Shown: positions 51,849 through 60,719 of the stretch, piece after piece
How the letters are laid out: the number at the start of each line of letters is the position of its first letter
Position numbering within the stretch: the stretch's first letter is position 1
Origin: an uncultured Anaerolineae bacterium
GTDB lineage: Bacteria; Chloroflexota; Anaerolineae; Anaerolineales; Villigracilaceae
NCBI GenBank assembly: GCA_903822545.1
Contig: CAIJPN010000029.1
Coordinates: 1-64,000 of the forward strand
Direction: 5' to 3'
Length of the DNA: 64,000 nucleotides
Program-made: the position numbers and the translations under genes
Notes under the pieces: generated by a model
The model's input: only the letters and a program-made list of their open reading frames with translations
The model's database searches: none
What the model was told of the DNA's origin: nothing

Positions 51849-51876
51849 TTGACTTTTTGCGCTGGTGTTAGATAAT
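51849..51876 (+). promoter_or_regulatory. Promoter of the SAM-hydrolase/ECF cluster
   Basis: TTGACT at 51849-51854, 16-bp spacer, GATAAT at 51871-51876; about 28 bp before the ATG at 51905. Confidence 0.7.
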
Positions 51877-51904
51877 TGAAACAGCTTGTGTGATGGAGTG
51901 TCTT

Positions 51905-52705
51905 ATGCCTGTGATTTCTTTGATGACCGATTTTGGGATTAAAGATGGAAATGTTGGTGTGATGAAGGGTGTTATTTGGGGAATTGCGCCTAATATTCAT
52001 ATTTCTGATCTGAGTCACATGGTAGCTCCCCAAAATGTGCGCGAGGCGGCGTTGGTTTTGGTGCGTTCTGCGCCGTATTTCCCGGCCAACTCTATCCATA
52101 TTGTGGTGGTTGACCCAGGTGTGGGCACGACGCGCAGGCCCATGGCGGCTAAAATTGGGATGCAGTATTACGTTGGGCCGGATAATGGCACCATTACGCT
52201 GTTGTTAGAGCGTGCCCGGCGGGATGGTTTGGGGGAGAAGTTTATTCACCTGAATAAGCATGAATACTGGCTTCCATCCATCTCGCATGTTTTTCATGGG
52301 CGCGATATTTTTGCCCCGGCGGCTGCTTACCTGGCGACTGGTGTGCCTCTCTCTGAATTAGGAGCGCCTTTCGAAGACCCGGTGCTGCTCGACATTCCCA
52401 AACCAGAGAGAACCGAGCGTGGCTGGCGGGGCGAGGTGATGCACATTGATCATTTTGGGAATGTTTCTTCCAATATTCGCACCGAAACGCTTGGCGATGC
52501 CTCCAGGCATAAAGATCACATGACGGTGCGTGTGGCGGGTCAGGATATCCATGGGCTGGTCAATACGTTTGGTGACCGCCCGGTGGGTGAGTTGATTGCG
52601 CTGATGGGAAGTACCGGCAGCCTGATTGTTTCGGTGGTCAATGGCAGCGCTGCTGCGCGTTTTAACCTTAAAGTTGGTGATGCGCTTGAAGTAATCATTG
52701 AATAG
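51905..52705 (+). CDS. SAM hydroxide adenosyltransferase (SAM hydrolase, DUF62 family)
   Basis: 266 residues from the ATG at 51905 (ggag six bases upstream). It starts VISLMTDFGIKDGNVGVMKG and holds VVVDPGVGTTRRPM, VGPDNGTITLLLE and FHGRDIFAPAAAYLA, the D, R and H positions of the family. Unlike fluorinase/chlorinase it should use water, splitting SAM to adenosine and methionine. The next three genes make an ECF transporter, spaced 13 bp from this gene, so the hydrolase and transporter likely serve one pathway. Confidence 0.9.
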   Translation: MPVISLMTDFGIKDGNVGVMKGVIWGIAPNIHISDLSHMVAPQNVREAALVLVRSAPYFPANSIHIVVVDPGVGTTRRPMAAKIGMQYYVGPDNGTITLLLERARRDGLGEKFIHLNKHEYWLPSISHVFHGRDIFAPAAAYLATGVPLSELGAPFEDPVLLDIPKPERTERGWRGEVMHIDHFGNVSSNIRTETLGDASRHKDHMTVRVAGQDIHGLVNTFGDRPVGELIALMGSTGSLIVSVVNGSAAARFNLKVGDALEVIIE

Positions 52706-52718
52706 ATAGTGAGTGTGG

Positions 52719-54362
52719 ATGATGGCAGACGCCCCTCTGGTTGTTGAAAACCTTTCTTTCCAATATCGCACCCGGCCTGAAGTTGCCATTAAAGATATTT
52801 CTTTTGAGTTGCATCAGGGTGAGATGCTGCTGATCGCTGGTTCCAGCGGCTGTGGCAAAACCACACTGGCCCGTTGTATTAATGGGTTGATTCCGCGCAG
52901 TTATCGGGGTAAGCGCGAGGGCAGTATTCGCCTGAATGGCAAAGAAATTGCCGATATGCCGCTGGCAGATGTGGCCCAGGTGGTTGGAACGTTGCTGCAA
53001 GACCCAGAACGGCAAATCGTGGCCAGTAATGTGTTTAGTGAAATCGCTTTTGGGCCTGAAAACCTGGGGCTGCCGCGCGATGAAATCATTCGCCGGATTG
53101 ACCAGGTGTTGAAGCGTTTGAAAATTGAGTACTTGCGTGATCGGGAAACGTTTAATCTCTCGGGTGGGGAAAAACAAAAGGTGGCGCTGGCCGGGCTGTT
53201 GGTGATGCAACCGTCCATTTTGCTGCTGGATGAGCCGCTGGCTTCGCTTGACCCGGCTTCGGCGCATGAAGCGTTGGAAATCTTCCGCGGGCTGGCAGAT
53301 GAGGGCACCACCATCATCCTGATCGAACATCGTGTTGAAGATGCTATCTCAGCCCGCCCCGACCGCTTGATGTACATGGAAGATGGACAGGTGCGTTATC
53401 TGGGCGGGATTGAGAAGCTGCCCCCCGAAATCGATCACCATAAAGTGAAATTACCGGCTTCGTGGGTTGTGGAACGTATCCGCGCCTTGGGTGAGAGGAT
53501 GGATTATGTTCCTCCAGCCAAGCTGAAAACGGACAGTGACCCGCTGGTGGTTTTTAATCACGTTAATTTTGGGTATAACGAAGAGAAACAAGTTTTATAC
53601 GATATCAATTTCCAGATCAATCGCGGTGATTTGATCGCTGTGTTGGGGCCAAATGGTGCCGGGAAATCTACGCTGGTAAAACATGCCATTGGGCTGCTTA
53701 AACCGACAGCCGGGCAGGTGCTTGTGGAAGGCAAAGACACACGTAAAATGAGCGTGGCGCAGGTCGCGCGCGTGTTGGGTTATGTCTTCCAAAGCCCTAC
53801 GCACATGTTGTTTGCTCCAACTGTCAAAGAAGAGCTGGCATTCGGCCCGCAGAACCTGGAATTCCCCAAAGCTGCCATTGATAAATCGGTGAGGGAAAGC
53901 GTCGAAACGGTAAACCTGAACGGGTTGGAAGAATATCCACCGCTGGGGTTATCGTTTGGGCAGCAAAAACGCACCACGATCGCGGCTGTGCTGGCAATGC
54001 AATCCAAAATAATGGTTTTGGATGAACCCACAGCCGGGCAGGATTATGCTAACTATACCCGTTTTATGGATGCAATGTGCGGGGCGACTGAACGTAAAAA
54101 ATCACTACTGGCTGAGAATTTCGCGGCCACGATGTTTATCACACACGATATTGACCTGGCTGTGACTTATGCCAATCGCGTTCTCATCGTCAGCGCCGGG
54201 CGGCTGGTGGCAGATGGCCGCCCCGAGGATGTGCTCAAAGATTTTGATCTGCTCGAACGCTGCCGGGTGCGTCCCAGCTCGCTGCTGCGCTTGAACCTGG
54301 AGATGTTTTCCCAGACCGGCAGTTTTATGCCTGCTGAAAAACTGGCGCAGTATTTACCCTGA
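52719..54362 (+). CDS. ECF-transporter ATPase, two ABC domains fused (EcfA-A')
   Basis: About 547 residues from the ATG at 52719 or 52722. Two complete ABC domains: Walker A GSSGCGKTT with signature LSGGEKQK and Walker B ILLLDEPLASLD; then GPNGAGKST, LSFGQQKRT and IMVLDEPTAGQD. The first Q-loop reads LLQDPERQIVA and the second VFQSPTHMLFA, typical of cobalt/vitamin ECF ATPases. It energises the S and T subunits encoded next. The fused arrangement resembles YkoD-type systems. Confidence 0.92.
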   Translation: MMADAPLVVENLSFQYRTRPEVAIKDISFELHQGEMLLIAGSSGCGKTTLARCINGLIPRSYRGKREGSIRLNGKEIADMPLADVAQVVGTLLQDPERQIVASNVFSEIAFGPENLGLPRDEIIRRIDQVLKRLKIEYLRDRETFNLSGGEKQKVALAGLLVMQPSILLLDEPLASLDPASAHEALEIFRGLADEGTTIILIEHRVEDAISARPDRLMYMEDGQVRYLGGIEKLPPEIDHHKVKLPASWVVERIRALGERMDYVPPAKLKTDSDPLVVFNHVNFGYNEEKQVLYDINFQINRGDLIAVLGPNGAGKSTLVKHAIGLLKPTAGQVLVEGKDTRKMSVAQVARVLGYVFQSPTHMLFAPTVKEELAFGPQNLEFPKAAIDKSVRESVETVNLNGLEEYPPLGLSFGQQKRTTIAAVLAMQSKIMVLDEPTAGQDYANYTRFMDAMCGATERKKSLLAENFAATMFITHDIDLAVTYANRVLIVSAGRLVADGRPEDVLKDFDLLERCRVRPSSLLRLNLEMFSQTGSFMPAEKLAQYLP

Positions 54363-54457
54363 TTTGGCCTTTGCCCTGCAACCATTACGAGGAAGCAGGG
54401 TTTATTTCAAATGGGTCAGCCTGTTATCTCATCCATCGATGTAAAAGGAGACAAGTT

Positions 54458-55006
54458 ATGGAAAAGAAGAGTTTGTGGGAATTCGGTACACGCCAGGTTG
54501 TTTACGGTGCGATTGGCGCTGCGCTGTATGGCGCTTTTTCGCTGCTTACCAACCTTGTGCCGCTGCCTGCCGCCGGGAATATCACCTTCCGCCCGGCCGT
54601 TGCCATCCTGATCTTTTTCGGCGTTGCTTATGGCCCCTGGGTCGGCCTGTTGGCCGGTTTCATCGGCAACACCCTGGGCGATTCGCTCGCCGGTTGGGGT
54701 TTTTACTGGAACTGGAGCCTGGGCAATGGCATCATGGGCATGATCCCTGGCCTGGCCATGCTCATGATCCAGGATTACAAAGATAAGATGGATATTGCCA
54801 AAGCCATCGGTTGGGGTGTAGCCGGCATTGCCGTAGGCATCCTATTCTCCTCGCTGACTGAAATGTTCGTTGGCGGCATCGATCTGAACACAGCCCTGGT
54901 TGGTTACTTTACCCCGGCTTTCATCGGCAACCTGGTGGTTACAGTCATCCTGTTGCCGATCCTGATGATCGCTTTCGCCGCTGTTAACGCACGTCGAGGC
55001 CGGTAA
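54458..55006 (+). CDS. ECF-transporter S (substrate-binding) component
   Basis: 182 residues with about five or six helices (VVYGAIGAALYGAFSLLTNLVPL, AVAILIFFGVAYGPWVGLLAGFIGNTLGD, and so on). Start ATG 54458 behind a clear aaaaggag. The N-terminal GAIGAALYGAFS and the GxxxGxxAGFIGN stretch are the S-component style, but I cannot tell the substrate; the SAM-hydrolase neighbour makes a nucleoside or methionine-related compound worth testing. Upstream leader has a 6-bp hairpin (54374-54379 with 54395-54400). Its stop overlaps the T gene start. Confidence 0.8.
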   Translation: MEKKSLWEFGTRQVVYGAIGAALYGAFSLLTNLVPLPAAGNITFRPAVAILIFFGVAYGPWVGLLAGFIGNTLGDSLAGWGFYWNWSLGNGIMGMIPGLAMLMIQDYKDKMDIAKAIGWGVAGIAVGILFSSLTEMFVGGIDLNTALVGYFTPAFIGNLVVTVILLPILMIAFAAVNARRGR

Positions 55007-55896
55007 TGCTCGTTTCATGGAAGTATCGGCCCCGTAATACCATCATCCAGAGGCTCGACCCACGCTCGCGGCTGATCTTCCTGGCATGTGTAATTCTTGG
55101 TATTACCATCCCCAATATCTGGGATATCCGACTCATCTTTCCACTCTTCCTGATAACAGTGGGCCTCTACCTGCTGGCCCGGATTGAGTGGAAAGATGTC
55201 CGGCGGACCTGGTTGTTCATCTTCATCCTGATCTTCTTCATCGTAGGCCTGAACGGGCTGCTTTCTGGGCGCGGCGGGCCAACTTCAGTGATGCAAGATA
55301 CCTCTGCGCCATTGTTTTCCATCCCGCTCTTCATTCCCGGAACAACATGGGGTTTTGTCCTGAAGATCACCATTGTGCGGGTCTTTTTTGCGATGACACA
55401 GATCATGCGCATGCTCTCAATGGCCATCCTGGCGATCCCCATTCCCTACACCATGGATCCGAACATCTACGGCATCACCTTTCGACGCATGGGTGTGTCG
55501 GACAAAGTTTCATTCACCATGGATCTGGCCTTCCGATTCCTGCCGACCCTGGCGCGTGATTTGAGCATCACCATCGATGCCCAGCGTGCCCGCGGATATG
55601 AGATGGACAGCCTGAAAGGCGGTATTGTGGCGCGGCTGCGCAGGCTGGCCCCATTAATTGTGCCGGTTACCATGCAGTCCACTGTTACCGGCGAAGAAGT
55701 TATCGACGCGATGGATTTGCGCGCCTTTGGCACTGCCCCGCGCACCTGGATCCGCGCCTTGAGCTTTGCGCCGCGCGATTATATTTTCATGGGGCTGGGT
55801 TTGGCCATCTTCATCACTTTCCTGGTGTTCAAGTTCGTTTTTGGCGTGGGTGAATTCTGGGTCCCGCCAGAAGCCCTCGCCTGGGCAAACGGATAA
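55006..55896 (+). CDS. ECF-transporter T component
   Basis: 296 residues; the stop of the S gene overlaps the ATG (TAATG). Opening LDPRSRLIFLACVILG is the EcfT hallmark, followed by four to five helices and the cytoplasmic coupling helix region with TIDAQRARGYEMDSL (contains the A-R-G signature) and a later ALDLRAFG-like VIDAMDLRAFGTAPRTW that contacts the ATPase. A terminator follows. Confidence 0.9.
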   Translation: MLVSWKYRPRNTIIQRLDPRSRLIFLACVILGITIPNIWDIRLIFPLFLITVGLYLLARIEWKDVRRTWLFIFILIFFIVGLNGLLSGRGGPTSVMQDTSAPLFSIPLFIPGTTWGFVLKITIVRVFFAMTQIMRMLSMAILAIPIPYTMDPNIYGITFRRMGVSDKVSFTMDLAFRFLPTLARDLSITIDAQRARGYEMDSLKGGIVARLRRLAPLIVPVTMQSTVTGEEVIDAMDLRAFGTAPRTWIRALSFAPRDYIFMGLGLAIFITFLVFKFVFGVGEFWVPPEALAWANG

Positions 55897-55913
55897 GCAT
55901 TGGGTGAATCCCA

Positions 55914-55954
55914 AAAGGTGCATGGCGCTTTTCGAGGTGCAATGCACCTTTTTC
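55914..55954 (+). terminator. Terminator after the ECF operon
   Basis: 10-bp stem (55914-55923 and 55942-55951) followed by a T-rich tract. Confidence 0.8.
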
Positions 55955-56068
55955 TTTAGGGCATTTGCTCATCAAGGGCTAGCCGATTTTCGTTTTGAGG
56001 AGTGAGATAGGGTATCATAAGTCCAGGGTGATGACACAACTTTGACTATTACCCCAAGGAGTTTAGAC

Positions 56069-56731
56069 TTGAATTACTGGATTTTCAAAATCAACCCTGA
56101 ACGTTATCGGCTCGATGAACGCCTGATTGACCACAACCCGCAAATTACCTGCGCTGTAACCCGTTATGCTGAGCGCATTCGCAAAGGCGACACAGTTTTC
56201 CTTTGGAGAGCGAGCGTACAGCGCGGCATTTGCGCAGTCATGCTGGTTGAGCAGTGCCCCTACGAACCCACCGAGAAAGATTTGAACGATGGCTTTGAAT
56301 TGCCACCCGGCAGCATCACACGCGGTGTGGATCATTGGGCCAGGTGCCGCCTTGTGCAGCGCTTCCCGCTGATTGAAGCCAGTGTGATCAAGAAAATAGA
56401 GGGGCTAGAGCTATTTTCTTTTTTTTCGGCATTCCAACAGGCGATTAATTACTCAATCACTCGTCCCGAAGGATCAATTTTGCTGGAATTTATCGAGCGG
56501 CACAAAGACGAAATGCGCGAAACAGCCTCCAAACCCGCATCCGTGCCCAAAAAGACAGAAACGGCCCGCCCCCGCAAAGATAAACCTGCGCCCAAGCCTG
56601 CCGGCGGGCCAACAGATTTCGCACTGCTCAAATGCGAAGAGTGCGGCAGGTATGTTGTGAACACCGACACCGAACGGCACGTTCGCGAAATCCATGCCGG
56701 CCAGGCCGTAACCTGGAAGAAGACAAAGTAA
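56069..56731 (+). CDS. EVE-domain protein with C-terminal C2H2-type zinc finger
   Basis: 220 residues from a TTG start at 56069, seven bases after aaggag; the protein opens NYWIFKINPERYRLDE, the standard EVE entry, with KGDTVFLWRASVQRGICAV and WARCRLVQRFPLI completing the PUA-like fold that can read modified bases. A Lys/Pro-rich linker leads to CEECGRYVVNTDTERHVREIH near the C-terminus, a Cx2C...Hx4H finger. EVE proteins are frequently fused to nuclease or regulatory domains; none is visible here. Confidence 0.82.
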   Translation: MNYWIFKINPERYRLDERLIDHNPQITCAVTRYAERIRKGDTVFLWRASVQRGICAVMLVEQCPYEPTEKDLNDGFELPPGSITRGVDHWARCRLVQRFPLIEASVIKKIEGLELFSFFSAFQQAINYSITRPEGSILLEFIERHKDEMRETASKPASVPKKTETARPRKDKPAPKPAGGPTDFALLKCEECGRYVVNTDTERHVREIHAGQAVTWKKTK

Positions 56732-56843
56732 CCTGGCTGCTTAATCAGCAACTGTTTGAGCGCACCCCAGCCATTCGCACAAGCCTTCTCCCCATGGTGG
56801 CACCCAATTTCAGGATGTATTTGATAAGAATTCCCCCAATCGG

Positions 56844-56872
56844 TTGCAAACCGCCCTCAAGGTAGATATAAT
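56844..56872 (+). promoter_or_regulatory. Promoter of the ferredoxin gene
   Basis: TTGCAA at 56844-56849, 17-bp spacer and a perfect TATAAT at 56867-56872, about 42 bp before the ATG. Confidence 0.82.
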
Positions 56873-56914
56873 GATTGTGTTCGTTCCCTAATTCTCACAT
56901 GGAGGAAACAACCT

Positions 56915-57310
56915 ATGTCTCACATTATCACCAGCCTGTGTTTGCGCGACAGCGGATGCGTTGAAGTGTGTCCGGTAGAGTGCATCACCCCCGGCAAACC
57001 GGTCGAGCAGTGGCCCTGGTTTTACATCGACCCGGATACCTGCATCGACTGTGGCGCGTGCGTGCCCGAATGCCCGTATTCCGCCATCTTCCCCGAAGAT
57101 GAAGTTCCGGCGAGTTACACCGCCAAGGGCGGGGAATTCATCAGCCGCGTTGGCCTTTCTGGCCACTACGAAGCCAAAGATCATCACGGCAAAGCAGTTG
57201 TCCTCGAAACCGCCAAGAAACTCAGCGCAGGCGAAACCGTCGATCTGACAGCCGACATCAAGCTGAACTACGATTATTACAAAAAAGGCCCTGGCTACAA
57301 CGCCAAGTAA
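56915..57310 (+). CDS. Ferredoxin with two iron-sulfur cluster motifs
   Basis: 131 residues. CIDCGACVPECPYSAI gives one full 4Fe-4S motif (Cx2Cx2Cx3C). The N-terminal CLRDSGCVEVCPVECI has spacing CxxxxxCxxxC, typical of the 3Fe-4S or second cluster of 7Fe/8Fe ferredoxins. An extra C-terminal segment of about 55 residues (VDLTADIKLNYDYYKKGPGYNAK) carries no Cys. Ribosome site catggagg. A soluble low-potential carrier, in keeping with an anaerobic lifestyle; own promoter and terminator. Confidence 0.93.
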   Translation: MSHIITSLCLRDSGCVEVCPVECITPGKPVEQWPWFYIDPDTCIDCGACVPECPYSAIFPEDEVPASYTAKGGEFISRVGLSGHYEAKDHHGKAVVLETAKKLSAGETVDLTADIKLNYDYYKKGPGYNAK

Positions 57311-57321
57311 CCCCGAGAAAC

Positions 57322-57368
57322 AACCACTAAAAATCCCCCGCGAACCTTGCGGGGGATTTTTAGTGGTT
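57322..57368. terminator. Bidirectional terminator between ferredoxin and the FtsW-PBP gene
   Basis: Perfect 20-bp inverted repeat (57322-57341 and 57349-57368) with a 7-base loop; it overlaps the last codons and the stop of the minus-strand gene. Confidence 0.92.
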
Positions 57369-59804
57369 AATACTCTCGTGCAGCAAAGCCACTCCAATGT
57401 TACGCGCCACCCGGAAAAGCTGGCAGGCATCCTTTTCTTCGCCCGGCGACTCGATCACCACCGCCACCGCCAACTCCAGGCCCTGCCAGTCTGGCTGAGT
57501 TCCGCCGATGAACCACTGGCTGCCAGCCGGGGCATTGGTGCAGGTTTGCTGGCCCCAAAACGGGGTTTCGATGGCCAATTTGGGCATTTCAGCCTCAATT
57601 TTTGTGGATGGGAAAACCGCCAGCGGCTCTTTCCCGGCTGGCAGGATGACCCAGCCCGATTGACTCGTATCCACGCTGGTGGCAAGATACGCAGCCGGTA
57701 ACAGCCCACCGTTACTGATAGTGGCAGCCGCGAGAACCATTTGCAATGGGCTGATAAAGATCGCCTGGCCAGCGGCGCGGGTGGGCGGCTGTGAAACTTC
57801 CAGCGGCACCTGGGGTGATTGGAAAAACCCAAGCTTTTCATAAAGCTCGAGCCGACCTGCTTGGCTGGCAGCGAAACCAGCAAACGGGGCGGCAGCATCT
57901 CCCAGCGGGTACAAACCCTGGGTAGCGCGATTCAACAGTGGGGAGGTTTTATCCTGATTCAGCGTTTCACCAATGCTGTCGAGCAGGTTCGCATCAAAAG
58001 TCGGGCTGGAACTCATCGCCAGGATTTCCCCATTTTGAGCGTTGAGCAGCACAATCGCGCCGGTTTTGCCTTCCAGCAGCGCATCGGCCACTTTTTGCAG
58101 GTTTAAATCGATGCTCAGGCGCACATCCAGCCCGGCGGGTGGCTGCCCATAGAGCAGGTGATCCCACCAGATCAGCAGTGTGGGGTTGCCGCGCAGCCCG
58201 CGCAGGTAATCATCCAGCCCGGCCTCGATGCCGCTTTGCCCGTAAACCGGATGAATATAGCCAACTACCGAGGAGAGTGCCGGGTATGGGTAAATGCGCT
58301 GGTATCCACCTGGCTCGCCGATGGTGGTATTGATGGGCTCGTTGTTTCGGTCAAGGATGCTGCCGCGTGGCACATAGCGGTCTGAGATGGCACGGCGGGC
58401 ATTATCGGTGCGCGCCAGCAGATCGTCGGTGCGCCAGACGGCCCACCAGCCGTTTGCCAGGGCAGTTGCCAGCAGCCCAAGCAGAACCAATGCGGCCATG
58501 TGCTTATAGGGCGCGGCATTGCGCAGCGGGGCGGGTTCTTCTTCGCTTTCACTACTGATGAGCAGCAGTAAAAGCAGCGCGATGAAGGATGTCAGCAGCG
58601 AAGAGCCGCCGTATGAGATGAAGGGCAGTGTGACACCCGTCAGCGGCAGCAGCCGCAGGTTGCCACCGATGATGACGATGCTTTGGGCTCCAATATAAAG
58701 CGATAATCCGGCGGCTAGCAAACGCTGGAATTGCCCCGGCGCGCGCATGGCGACCATAAACCCGCGCATGACAAACAGCGCGACCAGCGCGAACAGGGCA
58801 AAGCTGCCGGTCAGCCCGGTTTCCTCGGCGATGCTGGTGAAAATAAAGTCGGAGTGAGCCACTGGAACCAGGCCGGGCGAGCCCAGGCCAAGTCCGCGCC
58901 CGAACAAGCCGCCATTGGCAACCGCCAGCAGCGATTGGATGATCTGGAAAGAACGCCCGCTGGGGTCGTTCCAGGGGTTGAGCCAGGCTTCGATGCGCGC
59001 CTGGATGATGTTGACAAAGAAATACCCGGCCAGGGCGGTGGCGGCCAGCATTCCAAAGCTGATGAGCATTACGCGGCGGCGTCCGCTGGCCAGGTAGAGC
59101 ATGGCGCAGTACAGGAAGGTGAAAATGGAGGCTGTGCCAAGATCGCGTTGGATGATCAGGATGGCTAGCGCTAATCCGCTGATGAATAGCGTTGGCAGGA
59201 TGGTGGGTAAGAGCCGGTTTTGGATGGGGTAATTTTCGGCGAAGTAGGCGGCCAGGTAGATGACGAGTAATAGTTTTAGCGGCTCAGATGGCTGGAAGTA
59301 GATTCCGCAGCAGCCGAGCCACAGGCGCGGGCCGGTATCTGCCGGGTTGGAGCCGAAGAAAAAGGTTAAGGCGGTGATGAGAATGCCCCCGCTGAGCCAA
59401 AGATATTTATAACGGCGTAAAAACCCCAGGTTGGGCGGGGCTTTTAATCCAATTAGCAGGAAGATGACCACAGCCAGCAGCCAGGCCATCTGGCGCAGCC
59501 CAAAAGTGTTGGTTAATCTCCAAATACTCAGCAGCCCCCAGCCTGCCATCAGCATGGCAGTGGGCAAGATGAAAGGGTCGGAATCTGGGATGCGGCGTGA
59601 GGTGATGCGTTGTGCCATCCAGGCGCAGGCCAGCCAGGCGGCGAAGCCGGCCCAGTGCCCCCAGCGAAGCCCGATATCAAAACTGCGCGCGCGCGCCGCC
59701 GGGGCCAGGGTCAGGGTGATGCTCAGGATGAACAGAAACAGCCCGGCTATTTGCATGAGCCGGGCCTGGATCTGTGTGGCGGGAATGTGTTGTTCTTCGG
59801 ACAA
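57360..59804 (-). CDS. FtsW/RodA-type SEDS polymerase fused to a degenerate penicillin-binding domain
   Basis: 814 residues. Residues 1-420 are a SEDS protein with about ten helices: QPSEPLKLLLVIYLA, RDLGTASIF, FGRGLGLGSPGLVPVAHSDFIF (Asp 319 keeps the polymerase position) and VTLPFISYGGSSLLTSF. From about 450 comes a class B PBP-like transpeptidase (DRYVPRGSILDRNNEPINTT, GLDDYLRG, MSSSPTFDAN, NRATQGLYPLG, FISPLQMVLAA). The usual G-S-T-F-K is G-D-A-A-A at 635-639, and the KTG motif is replaced (QQTCTN), so transpeptidation is probably lost. Promoter lies upstream of fhaA; the operon is fhaA-fhaB-mtnP-this gene. Confidence 0.9.
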   Translation of the reverse strand: MSEEQHIPATQIQARLMQIAGLFLFILSITLTLAPAARARSFDIGLRWGHWAGFAAWLACAWMAQRITSRRIPDSDPFILPTAMLMAGWGLLSIWRLTNTFGLRQMAWLLAVVIFLLIGLKAPPNLGFLRRYKYLWLSGGILITALTFFFGSNPADTGPRLWLGCCGIYFQPSEPLKLLLVIYLAAYFAENYPIQNRLLPTILPTLFISGLALAILIIQRDLGTASIFTFLYCAMLYLASGRRRVMLISFGMLAATALAGYFFVNIIQARIEAWLNPWNDPSGRSFQIIQSLLAVANGGLFGRGLGLGSPGLVPVAHSDFIFTSIAEETGLTGSFALFALVALFVMRGFMVAMRAPGQFQRLLAAGLSLYIGAQSIVIIGGNLRLLPLTGVTLPFISYGGSSLLTSFIALLLLLLISSESEEEPAPLRNAAPYKHMAALVLLGLLATALANGWWAVWRTDDLLARTDNARRAISDRYVPRGSILDRNNEPINTTIGEPGGYQRIYPYPALSSVVGYIHPVYGQSGIEAGLDDYLRGLRGNPTLLIWWDHLLYGQPPAGLDVRLSIDLNLQKVADALLEGKTGAIVLLNAQNGEILAMSSSPTFDANLLDSIGETLNQDKTSPLLNRATQGLYPLGDAAAPFAGFAASQAGRLELYEKLGFFQSPQVPLEVSQPPTRAAGQAIFISPLQMVLAAATISNGGLLPAAYLATSVDTSQSGWVILPAGKEPLAVFPSTKIEAEMPKLAIETPFWGQQTCTNAPAGSQWFIGGTQPDWQGLELAVAVVIESPGEEKDACQLFRVARNIGVALLHESINH

Positions 59805-59807
59805 AGG

Positions 59808-60674
59808 CTATTTCAAGTATTTTTTGACCAGCAGATCGAGCTTTTGGCGTGTGGCGGGCGGAATGACTGCCGGGTTGGTGATGAGCGCTGCTGCCAGGGC
59901 GCTGCCACACTCGCAGTGACGTTCTGCGCCCAGGTTGCGCGCCAGGATGCGCAGCGATTCCTGCGCCACTTCGGTGTTTTTGTTGAGGGTTTGGATAACC
60001 ATCTCGACGGTAACGGGTGATTCGCTGATATGCCAGACATCATAGTCCGTGACGTGTGCCATGGTGGTGTAGCACATTTCGGCTTCGCGCGCCAGGAAGG
60101 CTTCGGGCGAAGCTGTCATGCCGATGATGGACATGCCCCAGGCGCGATAGGCGTTCGATTCGGCCTTGGTGGAGAAGCGTGGGCCTTCAATGGTGATAAA
60201 TGTGCCCCCCTGGTGAACGGTTGCGCCTGCCTGGCGCACTGCCTCGTAGGTCTGGGCAGAAAAATCACCGCAGAATGGATCAGCTACGCCGATATGCGCC
60301 ACCAGGCCTTCCCCGAAGAAACTGCGGACGCGGTCTTTGGTGTTGTCATAAATCTGGTTGGGGATGACGATATGGCCGGGCGCATAATCTTCGCGCAGTG
60401 AGCCGCAGGCACTGATGCTGATGACCCGCTCAACGCCCAGGCTTTTCAGGGCGTAGATGTTGGCGCGGTAGTTGACTTCGGTGGGCGAAATAAAATGCCC
60501 AATGCCATGCCGTGCCAGGAAAGCCACGCGTTGGCCTTCCAACATCCCACTGACGATGGGCGAGCTGGGTTTACCGAAAGGGGTTTCCAGGTTGTGTTCC
60601 TGGGTGTCGGTCAGGCCTTTCATACCATAAAGGCCTGAACCACCAATAACGCCAAATGCGAAGGGTTGTGACAT
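59808..60674 (-). CDS. mtnP: S-methyl-5'-thioadenosine phosphorylase
   Basis: 288 residues from the ATG at 60674 (aaggag six bases before; an ATG at 60680 is too close to it). Seen: AFGVIGGSGLYG, FLARHGIGHFISPTEVNYRANIYAL, SACGSLREDYAPG, TIEGPRFSTKAES, IIGMTASPEAFLAREAEMCYTT. Splits methylthioadenosine with phosphate in the methionine salvage route. It separates the two FHA genes from the SEDS-PBP gene, three bases from the latter, so it is co-transcribed with cell-wall genes although unrelated in function. Confidence 0.93.
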   Translation of the reverse strand: MSQPFAFGVIGGSGLYGMKGLTDTQEHNLETPFGKPSSPIVSGMLEGQRVAFLARHGIGHFISPTEVNYRANIYALKSLGVERVISISACGSLREDYAPGHIVIPNQIYDNTKDRVRSFFGEGLVAHIGVADPFCGDFSAQTYEAVRQAGATVHQGGTFITIEGPRFSTKAESNAYRAWGMSIIGMTASPEAFLAREAEMCYTTMAHVTDYDVWHISESPVTVEMVIQTLNKNTEVAQESLRILARNLGAERHCECGSALAAALITNPAVIPPATRQKLDLLVKKYLK

Positions 60675-60719
60675 TAGCATCTCCTTTTTTGCACTGAACG
60701 AAGCGATCGCGCAAGTGAA

